DNA from: DATBVX01 sp963810775
Lineage (GTDB): Bacteria > Pseudomonadota > Gammaproteobacteria > Steroidobacterales > Steroidobacteraceae
DNA length: 64,000 nucleotides
Direction of reading: 5' to 3'
NCBI GenBank assembly: GCA_963810775.1
Contig: CAWEOT010000005.1
Span: 1 to 64,000, forward strand
The notes beneath the pieces were generated by a model that made no database searches, had not been told where the DNA came from, and worked only from the letters and a program-made list of their open reading frames with translations. Both the position numbers and the translations under genes were made by a program. Position 1 is the first letter of the stretch, and every line of letters begins with the position of its first letter. This document shows, in pieces, positions 61,893 through 64,000 of the stretch.

Positions 61893-63808
61893 GGCGTGCC
61901 TCCCGAGTTGGCGGCACGGTCGTAGATGGTCGCGAGCGCAAAGCGGGCCTGGACCTGGTAGCTCGCGAGACGTTCCTTCTGCGCTTCGAGCTCGTTGATG
62001 GCGATTCCCGCGAGGTAGTTGCCCTGCGCACGGCCCGCGGCGGCGAGTCGTGTGTTGAGAGCATCGATGCGCGGCTTCAGTGCTGCAACGCGCGTGGCAA
62101 ATCCGGCGGTGTCATTCGGGAAACTGTCGCGCGCCTGCTGAACGCGTAACCAGCGCTTTTCCATTTCGCGCAGCGCCAGATCGAGGTCCTTCAGGCTGCG
62201 CCGCGTAGTCCAGATGCGCGCCTTGTAGCTTTCGTTGAGCTGCCAGGACAGCACGCCCTTCAGCAAATGCACTTTGTCGCGTGTTTCATCGAGCGAGCGA
62301 TCGTCAATCTGCGCCGCGAGTGTATCCTCGAGGCTCAGGATCCTGGACCACATCTCCTGCTCGTGAGCCGTCGCAAGGGCGACCACATCGCCAGAGTGCT
62401 CCGCTGAACTGAGCCGGGATTCGAGCTCGACACGCTTGCCCTGCAACTCCTTCGGATCCACGCCAGCGAGGCTGGCATCGATCTTGGGCAGACGCTGAGC
62501 GTACGCGGCCTGGCGCGTATCGACCATGTCGCCGAACGCGACCAGGCTCCGCGACCATTCCGCGAGATTACGCTGCATGAAATTCAGGTCGCGATAATTC
62601 TTGAGCCCCTCCTGGAATTCGTTGCCGGCAAGCAGGTGATACAGGTAGCGCGACTCCGGCGCCTGCGGCAGATTTTCCAGTTGCCAGAACCAGCCCTGGT
62701 TGCCCGCGCGATCGTGTGTGAGCAGCGTATCGAGCAGTTTCCCGTTGCGGATCGCCACGATCGACTCGTCGATGCGAGCCGATTCGTCCGAGTACGAAAG
62801 GATCGCGGTGTTGTAGTAATCGGCGGCCTGCGCATTGGCATTGAGTTTCGCGAACGCAAACGGCACGGCCAGGTATGACTCCTGGACCGCGGCATCGAGA
62901 AGATTGCGCCGGTGCAGCTCCATCCACGGCACCAACGCCTCGCGATAATTCTTTTCGGCCGACTCGGCCCAACCGACTGCCAGCAGTGCCTTGTTGGACT
63001 GCGCACCCTGCAGCCGCACTCGCTGCAGAACCGGCTTCGCATTGGCGGCCTGATCGGTTTGCAGGTATGCATAGCCGAGCGCCAGGTTCGCCTTGTCACG
63101 CAGCGCGAGCAGTTCCTCGTCGCTGGTCTGCATCCGGCCGACGCCATCGAGCATCGTCGCCGCATCATTCATCCGTCCCTTGCGGACCAGCGCGACGCCA
63201 AGGTTGAATTGCGCGTACGCGGTCCAGTCCGGCGGGCCGCGCCAGCCGTTGAGCTCGGCGATCGCATCGTCATAGCGGCCCTGCTGAATCAGCACCTGCG
63301 CGAGCAGGTTGCGCTTCTCGGCTTCCAGCCGGGGCGGAAGCTCACCTTTGACCTTGCGCAGCGCGCCCTCGGCCTGTGACCAGTAGCTGCGCTGGTACCA
63401 GACCTTGCCAAGGTAGAACCAGGCGCGGTTGGCGACGGAAGGAGAGACGTTACGCGCCAGCAGCCGCTCGAAAATCTTGCCCGCCTCGAGATGCTCGCCG
63501 TAGGACAGATAGAGTCCGCCAAGAAGCAGTTCGGCTTCATCCGCGTGGTGTGAAACCCGACCCTTGTCCTGCGCGGCACGCAAGCGGGTCAGGGCATTGA
63601 AGTAATCGTCCTGGTAGAAATAGAAGAGTACGTCGCCGTAATACAGATCCTTGATCGTAGTCGGTGCCAGTGTGCCGCTCGGCGGCGTAGCGGCGGCGGG
63701 CGTAGCGGCCGCGGGCGCAGCAGCTGCGCCCGGCTCCTCTGCGGCGCCGACGCGACTGGCCAGCGCCCACACGGCGAGCGCCACAATGCTTGCGCGCCGC
63801 AAGCGCAC
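61889..63808 (-). CDS. exported TPR-like protein (639 residues)
   Basis: This protein starts at a GTG, with an Arg-rich signal peptide (to about residue 22) and an Ala/Pro-rich linker. A domain starting TTIKDLYYGDVLFYFYQDDYFNAL follows, then several TPR-like helical pairs (ADEAELLLGGLYLSYGEHLEAGK, WFYLGKVWYQRSYWSQAEGALRK). The last 250 residues are charged and probably coiled. The DLYYGDVLFYFYQDDYFNALTRL segment recurs, from memory, in homologues of such operons. It sits 3 bp after the upstream gene's stop and overlaps the next gene, so it belongs to the same transcript. Partner-binding scaffold in the periplasm is the best guess. Confidence 0.8.
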   Translation of the reverse strand: MRLRRASIVALAVWALASRVGAAEEPGAAAAPAAATPAAATPPSGTLAPTTIKDLYYGDVLFYFYQDDYFNALTRLRAAQDKGRVSHHADEAELLLGGLYLSYGEHLEAGKIFERLLARNVSPSVANRAWFYLGKVWYQRSYWSQAEGALRKVKGELPPRLEAEKRNLLAQVLIQQGRYDDAIAELNGWRGPPDWTAYAQFNLGVALVRKGRMNDAATMLDGVGRMQTSDEELLALRDKANLALGYAYLQTDQAANAKPVLQRVRLQGAQSNKALLAVGWAESAEKNYREALVPWMELHRRNLLDAAVQESYLAVPFAFAKLNANAQAADYYNTAILSYSDESARIDESIVAIRNGKLLDTLLTHDRAGNQGWFWQLENLPQAPESRYLYHLLAGNEFQEGLKNYRDLNFMQRNLAEWSRSLVAFGDMVDTRQAAYAQRLPKIDASLAGVDPKELQGKRVELESRLSSAEHSGDVVALATAHEQEMWSRILSLEDTLAAQIDDRSLDETRDKVHLLKGVLSWQLNESYKARIWTTRRSLKDLDLALREMEKRWLRVQQARDSFPNDTAGFATRVAALKPRIDALNTRLAAAGRAQGNYLAGIAINELEAQKERLASYQVQARFALATIYDRAANSGGTP

Positions 63809-63811
63809 GCC

Positions 63812-64000
63812 CTACTCCCACTCCTTGATGACGAATTCGGGCTGCATCTTGCGCACCCGGTCGCTGATCTTGAGCTCGACATACTTGGCGCCGATGCTCT
63901 TTTCGAACTTGACTGTCGCGCCACGCTTGTAGTCGCGCTCATGCGTGCCCTTGCCCGTGAAGAAGGCGACCAGCTCGTGCTTGCCGACCTTGAGATTGCC
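63812..64000 (-). CDS. C-terminal part of an unknown protein of the envelope operon (partial)
   Basis: Only the last 62 codons are in the window; the gene continues beyond 64000. The translation (ending KMQPEFVIKEWE) includes KVGKHELVAFFTGKGTHERDYKRG and KYVELKISDRVRK, a beta-rich segment. No family is recognised with certainty. Its stop lies 3 bp before the start of the 639-residue TPR gene, so it is co-transcribed with the TolQR/TPR cluster, and the operon's promoter lies outside the window. Confidence 0.7.
   Translation of the reverse strand, partial: GNLKVGKHELVAFFTGKGTHERDYKRGATVKFEKSIGAKYVELKISDRVRKMQPEFVIKEWE

Noticed and set aside
1..64000. CRISPR array, rRNA genes or replication origin
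   Set aside because: I saw no regularly spaced short direct repeats, no rRNA-like sequence and no cluster of DnaA-box-like motifs near a dnaA or parAB gene.

Overview
The window is about 63-66% GC and falls into two parts that meet near position 11,480. The right part (about 52.5 kb) looks like ordinary chromosome of a high-GC gammaproteobacterium. I would guess a Steroidobacterales/Nevskiales/Xanthomonadales-type organism, from its TonB-dependent receptor, RND pumps, imuA-imuB-dnaE2 cassette, PEP carboxylase and a TolQR/AgmX/TPR envelope operon. That placement is inference, since no rRNA or marker gene is present. Almost every gene there is intact.

The left part (1-11,480) is a mosaic of mobile and broken genes. 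It holds an unknown small gene, the N-terminus of an HK97-type phage capsid gene cut off by an integrase-type IS, two further IS tail remnants, a shattered secreted alpha/beta hydrolase, a tiny lysine-rich peptide gene, a tRNA-3'-end-like scrap and an IS1182-family element. These are followed by a former uptake/catabolism cluster (cupin, two Bug/TctC-type binding proteins, RidA, amidase, TRAP permease). Nearly all the larger genes carry one or more frameshifts, at least 15 in about 10.5 kb. The TRAP gene has lost its 5' end and abuts a LytS-type histidine kinase that has lost its 3' end, so the boundary is a rearrangement or a misjoin.

Right part, in order: metallo-beta-lactamase-fold hydrolase, CAP-domain protein, DUF2891 protein; an RND adaptor-permease operon; a Tat-exported Gfo/Idh/MocA oxidoreductase; a TonB-dependent receptor (one frameshift); a secreted M49 peptidase; a NarL-type two-component pair; an NtrB-like kinase; an M20-like protein; a butanediol-dehydrogenase-like ADH; S-formylglutathione hydrolase; an EamA transporter; a subtilase; SRAP; an SDR; the SOS mutasome operon imuA-imuB-dnaE2 with a LexA box inside its promoter; a second RND permease-adaptor operon; PEP carboxylase; and a ribbon-helix-helix gene paired with a conserved unknown gene.

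The last 9.5 kb is one long leftward operon: an unknown protein (cut by the window edge), two large periplasmic TPR proteins, a TPR lipoprotein, a proline-rich periplasmic protein, TolQ/ExbB, two TolR/ExbD, a TonB-like AgmX/PglI-domain protein and a small PulC-like protein. One TolQ with two TolR plus AgmX/PglI and TPR proteins recalls the Myxococcus Agl-Glt machine. This is the best candidate here for an under-described system: a proton-motive-force-driven, cell-envelope-spanning complex.

Several intergenic spaces carry long hairpin elements. Two copies (26,589-26,751 and 30,656-30,810, in opposite orientation) share a conserved roughly 94-bp core but have arms that differ between copies while staying self-complementary.
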